Positions 1 to 5,504 of a DNA stretch of 5,504 bases are shown here, in pieces (the first letter of the stretch is position 1; each line of letters opens with the position of its first letter). The stretch is from Sphingopyxis sp. GTDB lineage: Bacteria > Pseudomonadota > Alphaproteobacteria > Sphingomonadales > Sphingomonadaceae. Under the pieces are notes generated by a model, which worked only from the letters and a program-made list of their open reading frames with translations, searched no databases and was not told the DNA's origin. The position numbers were made by a program, and so were the translations under genes. The DNA lies in NCBI GenBank assembly GCA_013911715.1, contig JACEST010000139.1, positions 1 to 5,504 of the forward strand, written 5' to 3'.

Positions 1-514
1 ACTGAGTCACGCGGACGAGATCGCCACTGGCGTCCTTGATCGCGACGACATAGGGAATATCAGCGAGCGCCGCCATCGTGTCGGGCAAGATGTCAGTCAC
101 CGTGCGGCCGGGCACATTATAAACCACCATCGGCAAGTCGCTGGCATCGGCGAGCGCATGATAATGGGCAATTATGCCCGCCTGACTGGGCCGATTGTAA
201 TAGGGCGCGACGATCAGCGCGGCGTCCGCACCCGCCGCTTGGGCAAATTTCATGTGACGCACCGCAGTCGCCGTGTCATTCGAACCGCAGCCGGCAATCA
301 CCGGCACGCGCCCGTTGGCGGCGGCAAGGCAGGCGTCGATCACTGCATAATGTTCGTCAAACCCCAAAGTCGCGCTTTCGCCGGTCGTGCCGCACGGCAC
401 CAGCGCGCTCGACCCTTCGGCGATTTGCCAGTCGACGAGCCGCGCGAAAGCACCAGCGTCGAACGCGCCGCTGCGAAATGGCGTCACCAGAGCGGGAATG
501 GACCCCGAAAACAT
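1..514 (-). CDS. dapA: 4-hydroxy-tetrahydrodipicolinate synthase, N-terminal part (runs off left edge)
   Basis: DapA condenses pyruvate with aspartate semialdehyde, the first committed step of the cytosolic diaminopimelate/lysine pathway. About 171 codons are present, against roughly 290 for the family; the C-terminus lies beyond the window. The protein begins MFSGSIPALVTPF, typical of DapA. Visible motifs are GTTGES at residues 42-47 (the Thr-Thr pair that binds the substrate carboxylate), YYNRPSQAGI in the middle, YNVPGRT with the catalytic Tyr at residue 132, and AIKDASGD with the Schiff-base Lys at residue 160. These positions match the E. coli enzyme (Thr44/45, Tyr133, Lys161) to within one residue. 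The ATG at 514-512 was chosen because it begins the conserved N-terminus and has a Shine-Dalgarno stretch (AAAGGGA, positions 528-522) 7 nt upstream. The gene is divergent from the lytic transglycosylase gene. I see no frameshift or missing catalytic residue in the visible part. Confidence 0.96.
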   Translation of the reverse strand, partial: MFSGSIPALVTPFRSGAFDAGAFARLVDWQIAEGSSALVPCGTTGESATLGFDEHYAVIDACLAAANGRVPVIAGCGSNDTATAVRHMKFAQAAGADAALIVAPYYNRPSQAGIIAHYHALADASDLPMVVYNVPGRTVTDILPDTMAALADIPYVVAIKDASGDLVRVTQ

Positions 515-538
515 CGTCTTGTCCCTTTACAAGCGGCG

Positions 539-560
539 GGCCGGACTCCACAAACCGGCC
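539..560 (-). other. Small inverted repeat in the dapA leader / divergent gap
   Basis: In the 99-bp gap between divergent dapA and the lytic transglycosylase gene, GGCCGG (539-544) pairs with CCGGCC (555-560) around a 10-nt loop. In dapA mRNA this would form a 6-bp all-GC hairpin ending about 10 nt before the Shine-Dalgarno sequence. Both genes' promoters must be in or near this gap, but I cannot assign -35/-10 boxes with confidence. A 6-bp GC palindrome can arise by chance at this GC content, so any regulatory role is speculation. Confidence 0.25.
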
Positions 561-613
561 AGAGCAGCGCGTCATAGGCGCGCCATTCACCAATGGGCAA
601 GGCGTAAGCGGTT

Positions 614-2650
614 ATGCAGGCGATTATGAAGACGGCGGCAAACCTTTCGCGGTTGGCGCTCGTCACGGCGCTGCTGTTGTCGAGCGGTGCATCGGCGAGT
701 GAGCTGACCCCCGAACAGCGGGCGTGGTACCGCGCTCAAATCGGGCTGGAACAAGGTGTCGTGCCCGCGCCGCAGCGCAACAGCGTCGCCGAAGCCGTGC
801 TCGAATGGCGCGCGCTCAATAATGATCCCGGCGCATCGTTCGACCGGCTCGCGCGTTTCCTTGCCAGCAATTCTGGCTGGCCGGGTGCCGACCAGATGCG
901 CGCGCGCGCCGAAAAGGCGCTGGCGATCGACAGTTTCAACCCCGACGCGGCGCTCGCCTATTTCGCCAGCAACCCGCCACGCAGCGCGAGCGGATATTTG
1001 CGCCATGCGCTGGCACTGAACGCCAGCGGCCAGCGCGACGCTGCGCGCGCCGCTGTTCGGCAGGCGTGGACCGGCGGCGTGCTCGACGAGATGGAAGAGG
1101 CACGGGTCACAGCACTGTTCCCCGGCGTCCTTACCAGCGCCGACCATGATGCCCGGATGGACCGGCTGTTGTGGAGCGGTGCCACGCGCGCCGCCGCGCG
1201 CCAGCTGACGCTGACCTCGCCCGAGCGGCGCGCCTATTTCGCGGCGCGGTTGGCGATGCGCAGCAAGGCCGTCGATGCCGCCTTGCAGGCCAGCGCGGTC
1301 GAGGCGAGCGATCCGGCGCTCACCCGCCGCGATGCGGGCTATATCACCGACAAGGCAACCTGGCTGCGCGCATCAGGCCGCGCCGGTGAAGCGCGCGCGC
1401 TGCTCGCCGCGCCGCGCGAACTCAATGCACCGCCGCTAGACGCTGAGGAATGGGTCGAAACGCTGCTCACCAATGCCCGCGGTGCCGCCAGCGCGGGCGA
1501 TCACCAAACCGCCTTTGCCATCGGTCGCCAGATTTCGGACAGTTTCCCCGCCGGCACGGTGATCCGCGAACTGCCGCTGGGCGTCCGCGACGATTACACC
1601 AGTCTCGCTTGGCTCGCCGCGCACACCGCTAGCCGCCAGCTCGGGCGCCCGCGCGATGCCGTGCCACTGTACCGCGCCTATGCCGATGCGGCGCGGTCTG
1701 CGCAGACCCGCACCAAGGGCTTTTACTGGGCAGGCCGCGCCGCGCACGCGGCGGGCGATGCGGCCGAAGCGCAGCGGCAGCTCGCCGACGCGGCGCAGCA
1801 TTATGACCAATTTTACGGCCAGCTTGCGCGCGAACGGCTGGGTCTGTCGCTCCAGCGCCCCGCCGCCGCCGCGCCCATCAGCGTCAGCGAGGCCGAGCGC
1901 ATCGCGTTCATGGACGACCGGCTCGTCCGCGCCGCGCGCGTGCTCGGCGAGATGGGGGCGTGGCGCGACCAATCACTTTTCCTGCGCGCTATCAGCCAGC
2001 GTGCCACGACCCCCGCCGACCATGCGCTGGCGGGTGAATTGGCGAGCCAGATCGGGCGCATCGACCTTGGCGTCATGATCGGCCGCAGCGCACAGGCCAA
2101 TGGCATCGATGCCGTCGCGGTCGCGGGCTTTCCGACAATTCAGGTGCCCGAAGGACATCAAAATAACTGGACCTTCATCCACGCCATTACGCGGCAAGAG
2201 AGCCAATTTGATAAGCAGGCAATCAGCCACGCAGGGGCACGCGGGCTGATGCAGTTGATACCAGGCACTGCGCGCGAAGTTTCCGGCAAGCTGGGGCTGG
2301 CCTATGATATGGCCGGGCTGACGACCAACACCAATTACAACATGCAACTCGGCTCGACCTATTTTCAGCAGATGCTGAGCTATTATCGCGGCAGCTACCC
2401 GCTCGCTGTCGCGGCCTATAATGCCGGGCCGGGCAATGTGAACAAATGGCTCCGCGCCAACGGCGATCCGCGCGACGGCAGCATCGACATTATCGAATGG
2501 GTCGAGACCATTCCGGTTTTCGAAACACGCAACTATGTCCAGCGCGTGCTGGAAAATGCGGTGGTATACGACATGCTGCACCCGCAGCCGGGGCGGACTT
2601 TGCCCGCAGCGCCGCTGTCCTTCTATCTCGGCAAAGGCACGCCGGGGTAA
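614..2650 (+). CDS. slt: Periplasmic soluble lytic transglycosylase (Slt70-like, GH23)
   Basis: This enzyme cleaves the MurNAc-GlcNAc bond of peptidoglycan without water, leaving 1,6-anhydromuropeptides for turnover and recycling. It has 678 residues, close to E. coli Slt70 (645). A signal peptide is clear: a Lys/Arg n-region, a hydrophobic stretch at about residues 14-22, and a likely cleavage after the Ala-Ser-Ala at 26-28. Residues from about 30 to 500 are Ala/Arg-rich and helical, as expected for the superhelical U/L domains of Slt70. The C-terminal SLT domain (about 515-655) has RQESQFD with catalytic Glu529, GLMQL at 544-548 and AYNAG at 601-605, the three signature motifs of family 1 lytic transglycosylases. 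The start is uncertain between ATG 614 and ATG 626; the later one gives a more classical signal peptide (MKTAANLSR...) and has AGG 5 nt upstream. The gene is divergent from dapA; greB follows in the same direction after a repeat. Confidence 0.95.
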   Translation: MQAIMKTAANLSRLALVTALLLSSGASASELTPEQRAWYRAQIGLEQGVVPAPQRNSVAEAVLEWRALNNDPGASFDRLARFLASNSGWPGADQMRARAEKALAIDSFNPDAALAYFASNPPRSASGYLRHALALNASGQRDAARAAVRQAWTGGVLDEMEEARVTALFPGVLTSADHDARMDRLLWSGATRAAARQLTLTSPERRAYFAARLAMRSKAVDAALQASAVEASDPALTRRDAGYITDKATWLRASGRAGEARALLAAPRELNAPPLDAEEWVETLLTNARGAASAGDHQTAFAIGRQISDSFPAGTVIRELPLGVRDDYTSLAWLAAHTASRQLGRPRDAVPLYRAYADAARSAQTRTKGFYWAGRAAHAAGDAAEAQRQLADAAQHYDQFYGQLARERLGLSLQRPAAAAPISVSEAERIAFMDDRLVRAARVLGEMGAWRDQSLFLRAISQRATTPADHALAGELASQIGRIDLGVMIGRSAQANGIDAVAVAGFPTIQVPEGHQNNWTFIHAITRQESQFDKQAISHAGARGLMQLIPGTAREVSGKLGLAYDMAGLTTNTNYNMQLGSTYFQQMLSYYRGSYPLAVAAYNAGPGNVNKWLRANGDPRDGSIDIIEWVETIPVFETRNYVQRVLENAVVYDMLHPQPGRTLPAAPLSFYLGKGTPG

Positions 2651-2669
2651 AGGTAAATCCCGCTTTCCC

Positions 2670-2750
2670 GTCACTCTGAACTTGTTTCAGGGTCCATGGG
2701 ACAAGGGCGCGGTAATTGCGTCATGGATGCTGAAACAAGTTCAGCATGAC
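2670..2750. repeat. REPIN-like inverted repeat A between slt and greB
   Basis: Two 29-bp arms (2670-2698 and 2722-2750) are inverted copies matching at 25 of 29 positions, separated by 23 bp. The right arm on the minus strand contains TGCTGAACTTGTTTCAGCA, which is itself a small palindrome; both arms end in an inner TCCATG tag. The element starts 19 bp after the slt stop and ends 27 bp before greB. Folded as RNA it would form a long stem that might attenuate slt-greB readthrough or stabilise an end, but no T-tract follows, so it is not a classical intrinsic terminator. Elements of this sequence style are, from general knowledge, common between sphingomonad genes. Confidence 0.85.
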
Positions 2751-2777
2751 GAAGCTTTGTGGCACGAGTCACAACGC

Positions 2778-3263
2778 ATGCCCCCCGACCGCACCGACCC
2801 CATCACCCCGGCAGGTTACGCAGCGCTGCGCGCCGAATATGATGCGCTGCTCGGCACCGACCGCCCCAAATTGGTCGAAGTCATCCACTGGGCCGCCGGC
2901 AACGGCGATCGCAGCGAAAATGGCGATTACATCTATGGCCGCAAGCGGCTGCGCGAAATCGACCGGCGGCTGTCGTTCCTCGCGCGGCGGATGAAGGCGT
3001 CGCGCGTGGTCGATCCCGCGCAACAGCCTGACCGCAGCCGCGTCTGGTTCGGCGCGACGGTTGAGGTCGCCGACGACGATGACACGCGGCGGACAGTGAC
3101 GCTGGTCGGCAACGACGAGGCAGACGCCGGTGCAGGCCGCATCGGCTGGACCAGCCCGTTGGCAAAGGCACTGCGGGGGGCGGCGATTGGCGATGTCCGC
3201 AGCGCGCAATTGCCGGGCGGGGTGAAGGCGTGGGAGGTAGTGGCGATCACTTATCCGGCATGA
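2778..3263 (+). CDS. greB: Transcript cleavage factor GreB
   Basis: GreB enters the RNA polymerase secondary channel and stimulates cleavage of backtracked RNA, rescuing stalled complexes in the cytoplasm. The chosen ATG gives 161 residues, against 158 in E. coli GreB. The N-terminal coiled coil (about 10-80) has the tip motif NGDRSENGDY at 42-51, with the acidic residues Asp44 and Glu47 that coordinate the catalytic Mg2+, followed by YGRKRLREIDRRL at 53-65. That Lys/Arg-rich stretch after the tip favours GreB over GreA. The FKBP-like C-terminal domain spans about 85-160, with TSPLAKAL and a terminal EVVAITYP segment. The reading frame stays open upstream to about 2535, but that part overlaps slt and repeat A and has no Gre similarity, so it is excluded. 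The Shine-Dalgarno signal is weak (a GAG about 11 nt upstream). I see no promoter, so the gene may depend on readthrough from slt. The stop codon touches repeat B. Confidence 0.93.
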   Translation: MPPDRTDPITPAGYAALRAEYDALLGTDRPKLVEVIHWAAGNGDRSENGDYIYGRKRLREIDRRLSFLARRMKASRVVDPAQQPDRSRVWFGATVEVADDDDTRRTVTLVGNDEADAGAGRIGWTSPLAKALRGAAIGDVRSAQLPGGVKAWEVVAITYPA

Positions 3264-3353
3264 ACCGCTGTGCTCCGGCGCAGGCCGGAGCCGTGGCCGG
3301 GAAGCGCGGCGCTCGACGGCCAAAGCTCCGGCCTCCGCCGGAGCACAGCGGTT
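3263..3353. repeat. REPIN-like inverted repeat B between convergent greB and rnpB
   Basis: Arms 3263-3290 and 3326-3353 are inverted copies matching at 27 of 28 positions. An inner TGGCCG/CGGCCA pair (3294-3299 and 3317-3322) extends the stem. Each arm carries its own GC palindrome; the left one reads CTCCGGCGCAGGCCGGAG (3273-3290). The element starts on the last base of the greB stop codon and ends 15 bp from the mature 3' end of rnpB. Its place between convergent genes suits a bidirectional transcription block, but neither side has a T-tract, so termination is an inference. The core recurs inside rnpB at 3401-3418. Confidence 0.88.
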
Positions 3354-3368
3354 TGGCTTCAATTAAAG

Positions 3369-3769
3369 GGTCAGGGGATCTGTAAGCCGGGTTCTGTCCA
3401 CCCCGGCCTGCGCCGGGGCTGGGCGATCATTCATCTAGGCGGACGGTTGCCCGCACGCTCAAGCAGTCAACCCGGATGGTCGGACCGGAACCAGGTCCTG
3501 CCCCGCTTTCGCGAGGGCGCGCCATCCCTATTCGACCTTGCTCCCAGTGGGGTTTGCCATGCCGCGCCTGTTACCAGCCGCGCGGTGCGCTCTTACCGCA
3601 CCTTTTCACCTTTCGCCTGGTCGAAACCGGGGCGACATTTTCTCTGTGGCACTGTCCCTGACCGCTGCCGAAACAGCGGCCGCCGGGCGTTACCCGGCAC
3701 CGTGGTTTCCGTGGAGCCCGGACTTTCCTCCCCCGCACGAAGCGGCGGCGATCACCCGATCCCCTGACC
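3369..3769 (-). ncRNA. rnpB: RNase P RNA (M1 RNA, bacterial type A)
   Basis: This is the catalytic RNA that removes 5' leaders from tRNA precursors together with the RnpA protein. Read on the minus strand, the 5' P1 strand (3769-3758) pairs perfectly over 12 bp with the 3' strand (3380-3369), which fixes the ends and gives about 401 nt. P2 pairs GGTGATC with GATCGCC. The universal core GAGGAAAGTCCGGGCTCC is at 3730-3713, and its P4 partner with ACAGAACCCGGCTTA at 3397-3383. Between them are GGTAAGAGCGCACCG, GGTAACAGGCG, GGAGCAAGGTCGAATAGGG and TGCTTGAG, in the same order as E. coli M1 RNA. The CCA-binding GGT of the P15 loop is at 3472-3470. P3 is short (CCGC, UUCGU loop, GCGG) compared with E. 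coli. An extra hairpin lies at 3401-3418. There is no adjacent rnpA. Long plus-strand reading frames across this region are antisense artefacts. Confidence 0.96.
3401..3418 (-). other. Extra GC hairpin (P19 position) inside RNase P RNA
   Basis: On the RNA strand the sequence is CCCCGGCGCAGGCCGGGG: a 6-bp stem with a 6-nt loop. It sits between the 3' strand of P2 and the conserved ACAGAA. E. coli M1 RNA has only a few nucleotides there; from memory this is where helix P19 occurs in some bacterial RNase P RNAs. It differs from the left arm of repeat B (3273-3290) at only positions 2 and 17, and those two changes swap a C-G pair for a T-A pair, so the fold is kept. Confidence 0.7.
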
Positions 3770-3777
3770 TAAACGTG

Positions 3778-3806
3778 AGGGTAGCAGCGCAATGTCGATT
3801 TCGCCA
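3778..3806 (-). promoter_or_regulatory. Possible rnpB promoter
   Basis: A tentative -10 box TACCCT (3783-3778) lies 8 nt before the first P1 base of rnpB at 3769. Seventeen bases further upstream is TGGCGA (3806-3801), which matches only half of the TTGACA consensus. A strong promoter is expected here because rnpB is abundant and repeat C lies just upstream, but the assignment rests on spacing and weak matches only. Confidence 0.22.
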
Positions 3807-3821
3807 CATAAACTGACGCGC

Positions 3822-3900
3822 ACCCCTGCGAAGGCAGGGGTCCATCACCTGCGGTTGAAACCTGAAGCTATAGGTGATGGGTCCCTGCCTTCGCAGGGAC
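3822..3900. repeat. REPIN-like inverted repeat C between the amidase gene and rnpB
   Basis: Two 29-bp arms (3822-3850 and 3872-3900) are inverted copies matching at 25 of 29 positions around a 21-bp centre. Each arm has its own head palindrome; the left head is CCCCTGCGAAGGCAGGGG (3823-3840), followed by the inner tag TCCATCACCT. The element begins 9 bp past the stop codon of the minus-strand amidase gene and may separate that transcript from rnpB. No T-tract follows on the minus strand. The GGTCCAT tag is shared with repeat A, although the heads differ. Confidence 0.87.
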
Positions 3901-3909
3901 ACGGCAAAT

Positions 3910-4599
3910 TCAGTCACCCTCGGGCTGGGGCAGCAACAGCGCCAGCAAGATTGCGCGGCATTCGCCATCAATCGTGCCGTCGATGAGTTCCGGCCGGAAG
4001 CGGCGTTGGAAGGCCACCGTTGCGGCAAAACCATCGGTGACATCATAGCCGAAGCGTTCGAGCGCGATCAGGAAACCCGCGTCGGTCCACAGCGGATCGG
4101 TCAGCTTCTTGGTCGGACGCGGCAGCGCGAGGCGGCGGCGAGCGAGTTCGTGCCACGGGAACAGTTCGCCCGGATCCTGTTTGCGCGTTGGCGCAATGTC
4201 CGAATGGCCGACGACATTGCCGCGGCTGATCTGATACCGATCCTTAAGCTCGTGAACCAGCCGCACGACCGATCCGACCTGCGGGTCGGGAAAAGGGCGA
4301 TAGCCGAATTCATGCCCCGGATTGACGATCTCGATACCGATGCTCGCCGAATTCAAATCGCTCATCCCGCGCCAGTGCGAACGCCCGGCGTGCCAAGCGC
4401 GTTTATCCTCTGCAACCATACGGACGATCTGGCCATCCTCGGCCACGACATAGTGCGACGACACTTTCGACGCCGGATTGGCAAGCCAGTCGACCGCCGC
4501 CTCACCCGTTTCCATGCCCGTATAATGCAGCACGATGATCGACACCGGCATGGTGCGCTCGTCGAAATTGGGGGACCAACGGTCGATGAACTCGCTCAT
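3910..4599 (-). CDS. N-acetylmuramoyl-L-alanine amidase (Amidase_2, AmpD/AmiD type) with C-terminal peptidoglycan-binding domain
   Basis: This zinc amidase should cut the bond between MurNAc (or anhydroMurNAc) and L-alanine. It has 229 residues from the chosen ATG. The Amidase_2 domain covers about residues 18-150. The predicted zinc ligands are His25 (in VLHYTG), His132 (in GHSDIAP) and Asp142 (in KQDPGELFPW); Glu90 (in GIEIVNPG) and Lys140 are the expected catalytic helpers. Residues about 168-222 (DPLWTDAGF ... AFQRRFRPE ... IDGECRAIL) look like a PG_binding_1 domain, which resembles AmiD more than the shorter AmpD. No signal peptide or lipobox is seen, suggesting cytosolic muropeptide recycling, so the AmpD/AmiD choice stays open. 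ATG 4599 starts the conserved part; an in-frame ATG at 4647 would add 16 unconserved residues and begin 6 bp after cheR. Neither has a convincing Shine-Dalgarno sequence. Probably co-transcribed with cheR. Confidence 0.92.
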   Translation of the reverse strand: MSEFIDRWSPNFDERTMPVSIIVLHYTGMETGEAAVDWLANPASKVSSHYVVAEDGQIVRMVAEDKRAWHAGRSHWRGMSDLNSASIGIEIVNPGHEFGYRPFPDPQVGSVVRLVHELKDRYQISRGNVVGHSDIAPTRKQDPGELFPWHELARRRLALPRPTKKLTDPLWTDAGFLIALERFGYDVTDGFAATVAFQRRFRPELIDGTIDGECRAILLALLLPQPEGD

Positions 4600-4653
4600 G
4601 ACCCGTGCTTGCGTCAGCGGCCCCGGCTTTGCAAGGCCCCCGTGCATGGCATG

Positions 4654-5504
4654 TCACGCGCGGCGCGCGGCAAGCTGGACCGCGGCGTCGGCGGGTTCGT
4701 AGAGGCCGCGGACCCGGCGGCTGGCGACATATTGATCGGTCTGCCCCAGCACCGTTTCGCCCGCACCGAGCACCAGAAAACTGTCGCGCGCCGCAAAACT
4801 GCGCAGCCGGATGAACGCCTTGTGCCGCGTTTCGGGCGAAAAATAGAGCAGGACGTTGCGGCAAAAGACGAGGTCGGCGGGCCGTTGCAGCGGCGGGCGA
4901 TCAAGCAGCAGATTCTGCACCGAAAATTCGACGCGGCGGCGCAAATCGGCTTTGGCCAACCAGCCATTGTCGGTCTGGTCAAACCAGCGCACCATCCGCT
5001 GCGCGGGCAGACCGCGCTGGATTTCGAACTGCGAATAAATGCCCGTCTTGGCCCGGCCAATGGCGCGCTTGCTGACATCGGTGCCGATGATTTCGACCTG
5101 CCAGCCCGCCCAGCGGTCGGCATCTTCGGCCAGCTACATCGCCAGCGAATAGGCCTCCTGCCCGGTCGATACGCCGCAATGCCAGATGGTAAGCTGGCGT
5201 GTTCCGGCATTGGCCTGGCGCAATTGTTCGAGCGCCGTCGATGCGATTTCATCGAACAGCAGATGTTCGCGAAAGAAAAACGTCTCGTTGTTGAGCATCG
5301 CGTCGATGACATCGTCCAGCAAGCTGTGGTCGGTGCCGTTGACGAGCGCTGCGACCAGCTGGTCCATATCGTCGAGCTTATGCTGTTGCAGCACAGGTTT
5401 CAGCGACATGTCGATCCGCCAGATGCGTCCGGGGGCCAACGTCTGCCCCGTGCGCGCCTCGAGCAGGCCCATCAGGATGCGATAGGCCGAATCGCTGCTG
5501 TGAG
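4654..5504 (-). pseudogene. cheR: Chemoreceptor glutamate O-methyltransferase CheR, interrupted by an in-frame amber codon; 5' end off the right edge
   Basis: CheR transfers methyl groups from S-adenosylmethionine to glutamates of chemoreceptors, setting adaptation in chemotaxis. The frame shows 122 codons, a TAG at 5136-5134, then 159 more codons in the same frame to a TGA at 4656-4654. The total of about 282 codons is near family length, so only a few N-terminal codons are missing. Visible parts in order are the helical N-domain with NETFFFRE (5289-5266), the SAM-binding motif STGQEAYSLAM just before the TAG, GTDVS (5085-5071), the FCRNVLLYF motif (4866-4840) and LVLGAGETV. Similarity continues directly across the TAG (YSLAM-stop-LAED), so one base change explains it, e.g. 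from CAG, TTG or TCG. Stopping there would remove most of the Rossmann fold and should abolish activity. A sequencing error or a very recent mutation fits equally well, since nothing else in the frame has decayed. Confidence 0.88.

Noticed and set aside
526..554. TTTACA at 526-531 as a -35 box for slt
   Set aside because: It matches 5 of 6 consensus bases, but the sequence 17 bp downstream (CACAAA) is a poor -10 box, and TTTACA overlaps the dapA ribosome-binding region. Too weak to annotate.
587..1147. 186-codon minus-strand frame opposite slt
   Set aside because: A shadow of the GC-rich slt coding strand; slt has a signal peptide and catalytic motifs, whereas this frame shows no recognisable domain.
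2535..2777. 81-codon upstream extension of the greB frame
   Set aside because: It overlaps the end of slt and repeat A, has no Gre-like sequence, and would make the protein much longer than the 158-residue family norm.
3270..3767. 165-codon open frame on the plus strand (starts MLRRRPEP)
   Set aside because: It lies antisense across rnpB. The translated pattern (ICKPGSVHPGL...) is what the complement of conserved RNase P RNA produces and is a known kind of false protein prediction.
2670..3900. Palindromes considered as a CRISPR array
   Set aside because: The three elements are inverted pairs of different sequence, separated by whole genes, with no direct repeats, regular spacers or cas genes.
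3792..3986. 64-codon open frame on the plus strand
   Set aside because: It runs through repeat C and the antisense of the amidase gene; such frames arise from the palindrome and have no coding support.
4654..4995. A separate 113-codon gene starting MVRWFDQ
   Set aside because: It is the C-terminal part of CheR in the same frame as the upstream part, not an independent gene; the methyltransferase fold begins before this ATG.
4614..5312. 232-codon minus-strand frame overlapping cheR in another frame
   Set aside because: It is rich in Arg, Ser and Cys without motifs, whereas the CheR frame holds all the family motifs on both sides of the amber codon. It does not indicate a frameshift.

Overview
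The window looks like part of the chromosome of a GC-rich alphaproteobacterium, most likely a sphingomonad (Sphingomonas, Sphingopyxis or Novosphingobium type). I infer this from the protein families, the codon bias, and short palindromic intergenic repeats of a style I associate with sphingomonads; no database search was possible.

Layout, left to right. The 5' part of dapA (lysine and diaminopimelate synthesis) runs leftward off the edge. After a 99-bp divergent gap comes a full-length periplasmic lytic transglycosylase of the Slt70 type (rightward). A paired palindromic repeat follows, then greB (transcript cleavage factor, rightward). A second palindromic repeat begins on the greB stop codon and separates greB from a convergent RNase P RNA gene, rnpB, on the minus strand. 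A third paired palindrome lies upstream of rnpB and directly downstream of a minus-strand zinc amidase of the AmpD/AmiD type. The right end holds a minus-strand cheR (chemoreceptor methyltransferase), interrupted by one in-frame amber codon; its first few codons lie beyond the window.

Functional themes. Three genes touch peptidoglycan: DapA supplies diaminopimelate for the stem peptide, the lytic transglycosylase cuts the glycan, and the amidase removes the stem peptide. They are not in one operon. greB and rnpB are housekeeping genes of transcription and tRNA processing. cheR and the amidase gene are co-directional and probably co-transcribed.

No phage, transposase, CRISPR array or defence locus is visible, and no new multi-gene system can be supported. 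The points most worth checking are: (1) the single nonsense codon in cheR; (2) an extra GC hairpin in RNase P RNA beside its catalytic core, whose sequence nearly matches the nearby intergenic repeat; and (3) three consecutive gene junctions that each carry a REPIN-like double palindrome, two of which share a flanking tag.
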